This document shows, one piece after another, positions 31,128 to 38,079 of a stretch of 38,079 nucleotides of DNA. The DNA comes from Pigmentiphaga sp. NML080357. GTDB taxonomy: Bacteria > Pseudomonadota > Gammaproteobacteria > Burkholderiales > Burkholderiaceae_B. The position numbers were made by a program, and so were the translations under genes. Under the pieces are notes generated by a model. That model made no database searches and was not told the origin of the DNA. It was given only the letters and a program-made list of their open reading frames with translations. The stretch lies in contig NZ_NINW01000014.1 in NCBI RefSeq assembly GCF_002188465.1, positions 1-38,079 on the forward strand. The letters run 5' to 3'. Position 1 is the first letter of the stretch. Each line of letters begins with the position of its first letter.

Positions 31128-32008
31128 GCCGCCCGCCGTTGGGGTTCATCCCAGAACCGATCACGCTTGCGCTGGATCGGATTCTGCCGTCGCGCAAGAC
31201 GCCGGAGGGCTTGAATACGTCGCGAAAGTTCAAGCAGATCATGGCCTCGATGGAAGCAGTCGGACTGATCGAACCCTTGAGCGTGGGCAAGGCCGATAAG
31301 GCCACCGGCCAGCACATCCTGCTCGACGGGCACATGCGCCTGCTGGCGCTGCGGCAGCTCGGCTACGTCGACGCACCGTGCCTGGTCGCTACCGACGACG
31401 AAAGCTACACCTACAACAACCGGATCAACCGCATCTCGTCCATTCAGGAGCACCACATGCTTCGGCGAGCAGTCGAGCGTGGCGTTTCGCCCGAGCGGCT
31501 GGCCAAGGCGCTGAACGTGGACATCAGCCAGATCCACAAGAAGGTGAGCCTGCTCGAAGGCATCTGCCCGGAGGCGGTCGAGATGCTGAAGGATCAGCAC
31601 TTCTCTGCCAACCTCGGTTCGGTGCTGCGCAAACTCAAACCCACCCGGCAGGTCGAGTGCGTGGAGCTGATGCTCACTGCCAACAACATGACGGTCGCCT
31701 ACGCCGAAGCCCTGCTTGCGGCCACGCCGCCGCACCTGCTGGTCAGCGAGAAGCGGCCTCGGAAGCTGCCCGGCGTCACGGCGGAACAGATGGTGAAGAT
31801 GGAGCGCGAGATGGGAAACATCCAAGGGCAACTGAAGCTGGTCGAAAAGTCCTACGGTCAGGACGTGCTACTCCTGGTCCTGGCACGCGGCTACCTCGGC
31901 AAGCTGATCGACAACAAGGCGGTGTTCCGTTTTCTGTCGCAGCGCCAGCCTGACGTGCTGGCCGAGTTCGAGAACATCATCCAGACCGTGGCGCTGGACG
32001 GAAAGTGA
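31124..32008 (+). CDS. ParB/RepB-like protein, second of two
   Basis: A 294-residue relative of the preceding protein. The ParB-type core reads GLIEPLSVGK, ILLDGHMRLLALRQLG (65-80) and NRINRISSIQEHHML (99-113). A helix-turn-helix (LAKALNVDISQIHKKVSLL) and a RepB-like C-terminal domain follow. In the first box GEGR is replaced by DGHMR, so any CTPase activity is doubtful. It starts in the ATGA overlap with the first ParB-like gene, and the next gene begins directly after its stop. Two different ParB-like proteins with a recombinase suggest a nucleoprotein complex on the element ends. Confidence 0.85.
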   Translation: MSRPPLGFIPEPITLALDRILPSRKTPEGLNTSRKFKQIMASMEAVGLIEPLSVGKADKATGQHILLDGHMRLLALRQLGYVDAPCLVATDDESYTYNNRINRISSIQEHHMLRRAVERGVSPERLAKALNVDISQIHKKVSLLEGICPEAVEMLKDQHFSANLGSVLRKLKPTRQVECVELMLTANNMTVAYAEALLAATPPHLLVSEKRPRKLPGVTAEQMVKMEREMGNIQGQLKLVEKSYGQDVLLLVLARGYLGKLIDNKAVFRFLSQRQPDVLAEFENIIQTVALDGK

Positions 32009-33373
32009 ATGCGACGGATCGGCGATGCTATTCACCGACCGCACGCCACATCACCGCCGGACGATGCCGATGACGGCGGAGAGGCGGCGATGGTCGCGCA
32101 TCGCAATGCGCCCGTGGCCGATCCGGCGTGCCTGTATGGCCTGATCGGCGACGTGGCCCATGCCGGCAGCGAAGGCACGGAAACCAATGCAGTCGCCATC
32201 GCCGCCAACTTCACGGCCTATCTGTCCTGCGCGGTCGGGCGCGGCGTGTACCTGCCTGTCGGCAACACCCGCCACCACGCGCGGCTGTTCTGCTTGCACG
32301 TCGGGCGCTCGGGCCGTGGCCGCAAGGGCGACGCGGTGTCACTGGTGCTGCGCATCGATCAGGCGCTGCGCGCGATGGACGAAGGCTTCGCGCCGCAGAT
32401 TCATCGCGGCGGCCTGTCCAGCCGCGAAGGGTTGGTGGCATTGATGCACGACGGCTACCGGCAAGGCCGCCTGGACGTTCCTGCCATCGAGGACAAGCGG
32501 CTGTGGGTGGTCGAATCCGAGTTCGCCAACGTGCTGCATCAGGGACGGCGCGACGGCAACACGCTGTCGGCGGCGCTGCGCGATTGTTGGGATGGCGTCG
32601 ATCTCAAGCCCGCCACCAAGTCGAATCGACTTTACGCCAGCCACCCGCACGTCTGCTTGAGCGGCGCGATCTCGCCCAGCGAATTGACGGTCCTGATGAG
32701 CGCGCGCGAACTCACCAACGGCTTCGCCAACCGCTTCCTGATGATCTGGGCCGAACGCACGCGGATGCTGCCGTTCCCGAAGGAGACGCCGCAGGCGGTG
32801 GTGGAGCATCTGGCGCGCAGGACGCTCGAGGTGTTGGCCTTCGTTCGTGCCAATCGGCACGACCAGCGCGACCACCTGCGGATGGAGCTCTCGCCGCAGG
32901 CGCAATGGCGCTACGCCCAGCTCTACCGGGGCGAACTGAACGACGATTTCGGCGACGGAGCAGTCGGAGCGTTGCTGGAGCGCCGCGCCCCGATGCTGCT
33001 ACGGCTGGCGATGCTGATGGCGCTGACCGATCTGCAAACCCGCATCGATGCCCAGCACATCGACGCGGCGACGGCATGGATTCGCCACGCCACGGCATCC
33101 GTGCGCTTCGTGTTCGTCAGCGCCACCGAGGAGGCGAAGCTGGCGCAGGTGCTGGAACTGTCGAGCCGCGTGCTGGCTTTCCTCCGCGAGCGTGGTCAGG
33201 CCACGCGCAGCCAGATCAGCGCGGAATGCTTTCGGGGCAAGGTGACCAAGACGCGGATCGACGCCAGCCTGGAGCACCTGTTGGCCAGCACGCCGCCGAA
33301 GATCAGTGTGCAGTGGGTCGAGCGGCCAGCCGACGCGCCGGGCGCGCCAACGCGGGTGTACCGGCCCGCGTAG
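32009..33373 (+). CDS. YfjI/DUF3987-like protein
   Basis: A 454-residue protein matching the YfjI/DUF3987 group found on plasmids and islands. Recognisable pieces are TNAVAIAANFTAYLSCAVGR, VVESEFANVLHQGRRDGNTL, PHVCLSGAISPSELTVLM and GFANRFLMIWAERT. In the P-loop region there is HVGRSGRGRKGDA (98-110), in which the usual GKS/T is GRKGD, so ATP binding may be altered. The C-terminal 80 residues look like a winged helix. Such proteins are thought to be helicase or replication related. The ATG directly follows the stop of the second ParB-like gene. Confidence 0.78.
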   Translation: MRRIGDAIHRPHATSPPDDADDGGEAAMVAHRNAPVADPACLYGLIGDVAHAGSEGTETNAVAIAANFTAYLSCAVGRGVYLPVGNTRHHARLFCLHVGRSGRGRKGDAVSLVLRIDQALRAMDEGFAPQIHRGGLSSREGLVALMHDGYRQGRLDVPAIEDKRLWVVESEFANVLHQGRRDGNTLSAALRDCWDGVDLKPATKSNRLYASHPHVCLSGAISPSELTVLMSARELTNGFANRFLMIWAERTRMLPFPKETPQAVVEHLARRTLEVLAFVRANRHDQRDHLRMELSPQAQWRYAQLYRGELNDDFGDGAVGALLERRAPMLLRLAMLMALTDLQTRIDAQHIDAATAWIRHATASVRFVFVSATEEAKLAQVLELSSRVLAFLRERGQATRSQISAECFRGKVTKTRIDASLEHLLASTPPKISVQWVERPADAPGAPTRVYRPA

Positions 33374-33381
33374 CGGTGAAG

Positions 33382-33452
33382 CTCATTTCGCTCGTTTCGT
33401 CGCATCGAACCGCCCGCAAGTGCTTGTCGGCCTTCTCATTTCGCTCATTTCG
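33382..33452. repeat. Two tandem pairs of a 9-bp repeat, CTC(A/G)TTTCG
   Basis: Copies lie at 33382-33390, 33391-33399, 33435-33443 and 33444-33452; three are CTCATTTCG and one CTCGTTTCG. The two pairs start 53 bp apart (about five helical turns). They sit in the 154-bp gap between the YfjI-like gene and the convergent methyltransferase gene. They could be binding sites for the ParB-like proteins or the recombinase. I see no terminator here. Confidence 0.55.
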
Positions 33453-33527
33453 CGGCCCACTTGCGCTCTTCGGCTCGGGCGGGCATAAAGTGAGCGGTGG
33501 GAAGCTCAAGGCAACCCGGGCCACAGG

Positions 33528-34634
33528 CTATTGTCTGGTCGCCCAAACGTCGTACTCGACCATTGGTTTGGACTTGGTGCGCAGGAAGGCATCTGCCTGG
33601 CGCTTGCCTTCAGTGGCGGAGCCTGCCTCCCTGATCGTGGTGATGCGCCAGCCGCTGTCACCGAGAGAACTCTTGATGAGGTCCAGCGGGTCGGCGCGCC
33701 TGTCCGTGATGCCGCCGAATCGAATGACCATTCTTGCATCATCGGCGCACACTTCTTCCGCGTTCCGCCACACCCGGCGCAAATCAGCTGCGAAGTCCTC
33801 GGGACTGGAATGTACGACCTGATCGCGATTGCTGTAGTCAACAGCGTCGGGACCGCCGACGAACCAGTTGCGCAGCCACTGGTCGGGAATGTAGGTCCGC
33901 ATCCCGTAGTACGGCGGCGAGGTGATCACCCAGTCGAACCGAGTGTCCGCAGTGTCCGGGTGGAGCGCTCCCGCCTCACGGCTGTCTGCCAATCGCACGG
34001 CGCCCGTGATGTCGGAAGACGTTCCGAAGTAGCGCTTCGCCCGGCGTTCGATCACGGCCAGCACGTCGATAGGCTCGGGCGCAAGCCCCCGCCCTTGCCA
34101 GAAGCGTGTCGCATAGGCCGGCTTGGGAGCGTAGGTGCGAGGGCATTGGTTGGAGAAGTAGCTCGGGAAGGTCTTCTGCTTCGGGCCATGCAGGGCGCCC
34201 AGCACAATGCCGCGGAGCGCGATGCGCGCGTCCGTGGCGCAGTCCTCCAGAAATGCCTCCCGGAACCGACACAGCGAATCCAGCACGGTGGAGTGAAATG
34301 CCCATTGCCAAAACTCACCTGTCGGGATGCGGTGCGCTTCACGTTCGGTCAGAATCTTGCGCGCTTCGGCAAGGATGTCTTCGACGGTGGCTGTCGCGAG
34401 CTTGGAGGCCGTAATGGCTGCGGCAACCGGACTGGAATCCACCCCAAGGGAACGGAGGCCGACCAGACGCGCCGCGAAATTGGTGGTGCCCCGGCCACAG
34501 AATGGATCAAGCACGACATCGCCCGCGCGCGCTTTCCGCTGCAGTATGTTCAGCGGGAATTCGAGCGGGAACATCGTGAAGTACGGACAAATTCCATTCA
34601 GGGCGGTATCGCCACGCTGAAAGTTAACGGTCAT
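33528..34634 (-). CDS. Amino-type DNA methyltransferase of a NurA-HerA operon
   Basis: A 368-residue SAM-dependent methyltransferase. The SAM motif DPFCGRGTT is at 43-51 and the catalytic motif ITSPPYYGMRTY at 237-248. TSPPY indicates transfer to an exocyclic amino group (N4-cytosine or N6-adenine). The SAM motif precedes the catalytic motif, the reverse of the usual beta-class order, with about 190 residues between that may include target recognition. The start is ATG 34634, overlapping the HerA stop (ATGA); the open frame further upstream lies inside HerA. In a mobile island beside nuclease and ATPase genes it may mark self DNA. Confidence 0.88.
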   Translation of the reverse strand: MTVNFQRGDTALNGICPYFTMFPLEFPLNILQRKARAGDVVLDPFCGRGTTNFAARLVGLRSLGVDSSPVAAAITASKLATATVEDILAEARKILTEREAHRIPTGEFWQWAFHSTVLDSLCRFREAFLEDCATDARIALRGIVLGALHGPKQKTFPSYFSNQCPRTYAPKPAYATRFWQGRGLAPEPIDVLAVIERRAKRYFGTSSDITGAVRLADSREAGALHPDTADTRFDWVITSPPYYGMRTYIPDQWLRNWFVGGPDAVDYSNRDQVVHSSPEDFAADLRRVWRNAEEVCADDARMVIRFGGITDRRADPLDLIKSSLGDSGWRITTIREAGSATEGKRQADAFLRTKSKPMVEYDVWATRQ

Positions 34635-36739
34635 TTTCTGACTCTTATCCACGTCTTTCCCGTGCCTGGGTTCTTGAAGGTCTCCCACGCTGTGGGTTGT
34701 GGTCCAAACACTGCGTTCATGGCCTTCGAGACCAAGTTGTACGCAAACTGACGGCGGTCCTCCAAATGCTCCGGCAAGTGGTCGATAAGGAACTGTTGAA
34801 CCCCATACCATGGCATGCCATTTTGGGATTCGAGTTTCTGGCGAAGATCGTCGTTTCCCTGCAGAGCTTCGATAGCGCGCCGCTCAATGGCCGCCATGAC
34901 ATCCACGGACTCGGCTTCTTCATGCTCCGTCTCCGCTGGAAACAAGCCGCCGGTGCCCTCGGCTTCCGGGACACGGGCCGCCATCCGCCTCATCCCGGAG
35001 AAAGTGCTGCGCAAGGTTTGCGCATAGGTATTGCCCGCAGGCTGGTTGTAGTCATGATCGCGCATCGAGAACATCTTCTCGAAGGACAAGGCGCGAAGGC
35101 TGACCGGGTAAGGCTTGCCTCCCACCGAGCTCCAAAACACACCCTGGCCCGGGATGGGCTCATTGAGTAGCGAGCTCAGCAAGTCGTCGCTGAAATGGGC
35201 ATTGGCCCGTTTCAGTGACGTGAGATCCGCTGCCGACAGCAGATGGAAGATGAACCAATTGTCGCCCTGGCTGAGAATCTCGACAGGGATGCTGCCCGGC
35301 TGCTGGGTAATCAACAGCGCGCCGAGGTCGTATTTGCGGCCCTCCTTCACCCAAGCGACGTAGGGCTCGGCAGCGGGGGCGTTCTCGTTCAGCACCGACT
35401 GCGCTTCTTCGACGACGGCAATCGTCGGAATCGTCTTCGGGTCGGCTGCGGTGAATTCCTGTTGGTTGCGGTCGAAGATCCGGCGAAGGATCAACCCCGA
35501 TAGCACCAATGACTGACCGCCACGCATCTGGGACACGTCGATGACGCACAGCTTCCCCTCGGACAACGCGTGAACCAGCATGTCCATGAGCTGGCTGCTC
35601 TTGTCATGCAGCATCTTCACGATCGCTGTCATGTTGCCTCGGGCCGCCAAGGCCTCGGCCTCTTGCCGCTGGGGGTCAAGGTCGAGCAGCCCACAGATGT
35701 CGTCCAGCGGCGTGGTATTCCCGTTGGTGTCGATCAGGTTGACCAGCGACTCCCACCGGTCTTGCGGAAGACCGCGTAGCTTGCGAACGTTCTGCTGCTC
35801 CTGGCGCTCGGGTCCGAGCGCGATCGAGATCACATCGCCTGGGCGCAAGCGCCGGATGTCCAGTTTGATGCCGCCCGCCACGAACGACTGATAGAAGGGG
35901 CTCGGATTCCTCCTGTCCGTAAAGACGACAACCTTGTCCTCCAGCGCCGGGACATCGCAGAGGCCTGGGCGGCCTTTGTCATCGGGCCAGAAATACTCGC
36001 CATCCGGATCGAAGATCACCGTGCCTACAGGAACTTGCTTGCCGGCACGCTTGGTGACGAATGGTGTCGTCTCGTAGAGCTTCGAGAAAAGCAGCTTGTT
36101 GAGATTGGACTTGCCGAAGCCCGCGCGGGCAAAGATGAAGCTGCGGCGAGACACAAGCGACTCGATGGGGAAGCGGACCAGCACCTCCGGGTCTACGACC
36201 TGCATCCATTCCTGCGATTGAAAGGACTTGCTGCCCGCGGCGTAGATGTACTCGCCGAAGGCGAGATGACCGATGGGAGCTCCGTCGATGTTGTGGCCTG
36301 CGATCTCGCGCAGCACTTCGTCACTCGGGAAGGCCACCTTGCTGCCTACGTGGGGAAGCCGGCGATGCGAGGGGACGAACGTCAGCCCCTTGCCATTCTT
36401 TCGCAGCACGCCCAGCACGCGAATGTTGACCCGGTACTTGAGGTATTGCTCGCGCAGGTCCTCTGGGATCGGCCGCTCCTCGCGGACTGCGCGGATATTG
36501 AATTCCTCGCCGGAGCCGAAAGACAGTTTGCCCTCCGAGGAGAAGGAGGCGATGCGTCCCAGCACGGCCTCATCGGGCGTCTCCAATTGGACGAGGAGGA
36601 ACTGCCCGTGCATCGGGATGTTCTGGAACTCGTTTCGGTACGGCAACACCAGGTCGGCGTGGAACTCCATGCCGCCTTGCTGGAAGCCCCGGAAGATGCC
36701 GACGACCTGCTCCCTGGGAAAGAGTTGAATTTCTGCCAT
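34631..36739 (-). CDS. HerA-like ATPase/translocase
   Basis: A 702-residue protein. An N-terminal HAS-barrel-like region (VVGIFRGFQQGG..., about 10-85) is followed by a RecA-fold motor with Walker A ARAGFGKSN (204-212), Walker B TIAVVEEAQ (439-447) and LLITQQPGSIP (476-486) near the sensor. HerA forms hexameric rings that move on double-stranded DNA and partner with NurA, whose gene is 11 bp upstream. Residues beyond about 600 are acidic and helical and may be partner specific. The end overlaps the methyltransferase start. It is longer than archaeal HerA (about 500-600). Confidence 0.9.
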   Translation of the reverse strand: MAEIQLFPREQVVGIFRGFQQGGMEFHADLVLPYRNEFQNIPMHGQFLLVQLETPDEAVLGRIASFSSEGKLSFGSGEEFNIRAVREERPIPEDLREQYLKYRVNIRVLGVLRKNGKGLTFVPSHRRLPHVGSKVAFPSDEVLREIAGHNIDGAPIGHLAFGEYIYAAGSKSFQSQEWMQVVDPEVLVRFPIESLVSRRSFIFARAGFGKSNLNKLLFSKLYETTPFVTKRAGKQVPVGTVIFDPDGEYFWPDDKGRPGLCDVPALEDKVVVFTDRRNPSPFYQSFVAGGIKLDIRRLRPGDVISIALGPERQEQQNVRKLRGLPQDRWESLVNLIDTNGNTTPLDDICGLLDLDPQRQEAEALAARGNMTAIVKMLHDKSSQLMDMLVHALSEGKLCVIDVSQMRGGQSLVLSGLILRRIFDRNQQEFTAADPKTIPTIAVVEEAQSVLNENAPAAEPYVAWVKEGRKYDLGALLITQQPGSIPVEILSQGDNWFIFHLLSAADLTSLKRANAHFSDDLLSSLLNEPIPGQGVFWSSVGGKPYPVSLRALSFEKMFSMRDHDYNQPAGNTYAQTLRSTFSGMRRMAARVPEAEGTGGLFPAETEHEEAESVDVMAAIERRAIEALQGNDDLRQKLESQNGMPWYGVQQFLIDHLPEHLEDRRQFAYNLVSKAMNAVFGPQPTAWETFKNPGTGKTWIRVRK

Positions 36740-36750
36740 GTTGCGCTTCC

Positions 36751-37893
36751 TTATCCGTACCGGCGTTGGGCTGGGTCAGCGTCCTGTAGCTGAAACGCGT
36801 CCAGGGTCCCGGCGTCACCGCCAAGACTCGATCGCACACCTTCGTAAATGAAGTCCTGCAGGATGTCGAAATCGAAATCGACCAGGGCGGCGTTTTCATG
36901 GGCCTTCTGCAGGCAGCGCGGATAGTGCGGCACCGGAAAGCCGTTGATCGCGTCGGCCAGCATCGAACCGAGGATGGTCTGAGCATCGCCAACCTGGGGC
37001 ACAAAGACGTCAACCGGCCACACCGGGTCACGTCGGTGCGACCCAAACTTCACCAAGAACATCTTGCCGCCGACAAACTTGTTGGTCTCCCCGCCGTCGT
37101 CAGCGCGGTCATCTCCTCGCGCAAACTCCGACCAGACGTAGGCCTTCTCCTCCACTTCACGCGGCACTTCCACGTAGGCCGGGTAGTCGGTTTGAAGCAC
37201 GCCTTCCAGGGCCATGGCGAGCCGATACCGTGAAAGCACCTTGCTGTGCTTGGCCACACCAGCGAGGTACACCCGACGACGGCTCTTGTTCCACTGCGCG
37301 TCGATGCGCTCCTTCATGCCTTGGAGCAGCCGCTGGAACCGATCCTTGGCGAAGACCTTGCTGCGCAGCAGGCCGTCGCAAACGATCAAGGTATCGGTGC
37401 CAAAGTCTTTCTTCAGGATCGCGAACAAGATGGCCCACTCGACCAGCTCCCGGTAGACCTGCACCCAGCTGGGAGAGACCGGCTTGCCCTTGTCGGTCGG
37501 CCGAATCATGTGAGAGAGCGCCGGCAGGTTGTTGACGCCCAGAAAGGCCATCATCTCGCCCAAGGCTGTGCGTGCCGACCCGTCCGCCGCAAACTGACGC
37601 TCATTGAGCTTCTGAACCGGCGTGGTGGGCGAGACGGCCTCCAGGCAGTACTCGTTGTTGCTGCTGTCCACCACCCGGACCAGCTGGATCAGAAAGGGGT
37701 CGAACTGGAGCTGGTTGTTTCCGCCATCGGTGCCGACCAGCGAGATGGACGTCGTCGCGCGCGGCTGAATGCGGCGTGTGGCGCTTTTCAGCGGGCGAAT
37801 CTCTTCCCGCAGCGCATCCAGCACCCCTTGGTCGGTGCCGATGCAGTCCGCGATGGCCTCCTTCAGTTGGGCCTGGCTTGCCGGGTCGATCAT
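36751..37893 (-). CDS. NurA-family nuclease
   Basis: A 380-residue RNase H-fold nuclease of the NurA group. The conserved pieces are LVGTDGGNN with D56, LIVCDGLLRSK with D173, AGVAKHSKVL with K215, and the C-terminal PHYPRCLQKAHENA with Y324 and H332. NurA digests DNA ends with HerA. ATG 37893 is chosen because AGGAGG lies 4 bp upstream; the longer frame begins with TTG. It is the first gene of the nurA-herA-methyltransferase operon. Only about 60 bp separate it from an IS5-type element, so its promoter is short or partly supplied by the IS. Confidence 0.9.
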   Translation of the reverse strand: MIDPASQAQLKEAIADCIGTDQGVLDALREEIRPLKSATRRIQPRATTSISLVGTDGGNNQLQFDPFLIQLVRVVDSSNNEYCLEAVSPTTPVQKLNERQFAADGSARTALGEMMAFLGVNNLPALSHMIRPTDKGKPVSPSWVQVYRELVEWAILFAILKKDFGTDTLIVCDGLLRSKVFAKDRFQRLLQGMKERIDAQWNKSRRRVYLAGVAKHSKVLSRYRLAMALEGVLQTDYPAYVEVPREVEEKAYVWSEFARGDDRADDGGETNKFVGGKMFLVKFGSHRRDPVWPVDVFVPQVGDAQTILGSMLADAINGFPVPHYPRCLQKAHENAALVDFDFDILQDFIYEGVRSSLGGDAGTLDAFQLQDADPAQRRYG

Positions 37894-37954
37894 CCCCCCT
37901 CCTGCCAAGTAAATCGGTTAGCTGTTCAAGATTGCACGATTTTGCCGTATCCTA

Positions 37955-38079
37955 GGGCGTGTTCACACTATCTAAGCCCATCAACGATGAGCGCGAAATT
38001 GATGAAGGCAATGAACATCACATCCAGCTTGTCGAATCGCGAGAATATGCGCCGGAAGCCTTTGAGGCGCCGGAACAGT
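37955..38079 (-). mobile_element. IS5-family element (IS427-like), terminal part
   Basis: The sequence from about 37955, GGGCGTGTTCACACTAT, resembles an IS5/IS427-group end, and CTA directly before it would fit the short target duplication of that group. Most of the element lies beyond the window. Confidence 0.65.
37968..38079 (-). CDS. IS5-family transposase, C-terminal end only
   Basis: The minus strand from the window edge reads LFRRLKGFRRIFSRFDKLD, then VMFIAFINFALIVDGLR, and stops at TAG (37968-37970). This is the familiar C-terminus of IS5/IS427-type transposases (second open frame). The rest of the gene is outside the window. Confidence 0.8.
   Translation of the reverse strand, partial: LFRRLKGFRRIFSRFDKLDVMFIAFINFALIVDGLR

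Noticed and set aside
32128-33822. 564-codon plus-strand open frame overlapping the YfjI-like gene
   Set aside because: Out-of-frame translation rich in Arg, Ala and Gly with no domain, running through the intergenic gap into antisense methyltransferase sequence.
33531-34751. Plus-strand open frame opposite the methyltransferase
   Set aside because: Antisense shadow; only the minus-strand frame shows methyltransferase motifs.

Overview
The window looks like an accessory, repeatedly rearranged region from a beta-proteobacterium, most likely Burkholderiales. The grounds are a porin C-terminus ending in Phe, Cupriavidus-like czc genes, a ptx cluster, and a GC-rich integrative element on the right beside lower-GC genes on the left. 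Both window ends lie inside insertion sequences: an IS3-type OrfA start on the left and an IS5-type transposase C-terminus on the right.

Region 1 (1-14 kb), metal resistance and signalling. A porin remnant is followed by a plus-strand response regulator and histidine kinase of the metal-sensing type (642-2667). It converges on an 11-kb minus-strand run: czcI-czcC-czcB-czcA (Co/Zn/Cd RND efflux), then a GtrA-like protein, a GtrB-like polyprenyl-phosphate glycosyltransferase, an ArnT/GT39-like transferase, and a second response regulator and kinase. A MerR-type promoter (21-bp dyad inside a 19-bp spacer) lies upstream of czcI. The arrangement suggests metal efflux together with metal-responsive envelope glycosylation.

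Region 2 (14.7-24 kb), a broken island carrying phosphite oxidation. A HAD phosphatase is fused in frame to the tail of an island-encoded helix-turn-helix protein. The next breakpoint truncates the first of two glycosyltransferase-2 genes. Then comes a complete ptxABCDE set (phosphite ABC importer, NAD-dependent phosphite dehydrogenase with its known active-site residues, LysR regulator). Beyond it lie a small membrane protein, an M15-type peptidase with a lost N-terminus, and a frameshifted, truncated P4-type integrase.

Region 3 (24.1-33.4 kb), an integrative element. It contains two tandem helix-turn-helix proteins, a Fic protein, an XRE/ImmA metallopeptidase with a PIN-domain partner, a Cys-rich protein, and a tightly coupled block: large serine recombinase, two ParB-like proteins without a ParA, and a YfjI/DUF3987 protein.

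Region 4 (33.5-37.9 kb) is a minus-strand operon, NurA nuclease, HerA ATPase and an amino-type DNA methyltransferase. Gene spacing is 11 nt, then an ATGA overlap. NurA-HerA is the archaeal end-resection pair. With a DNA methyltransferase on a mobile island it is a good candidate for an undescribed restriction-like defence system. An IS5-type element begins about 60 bp upstream of it.
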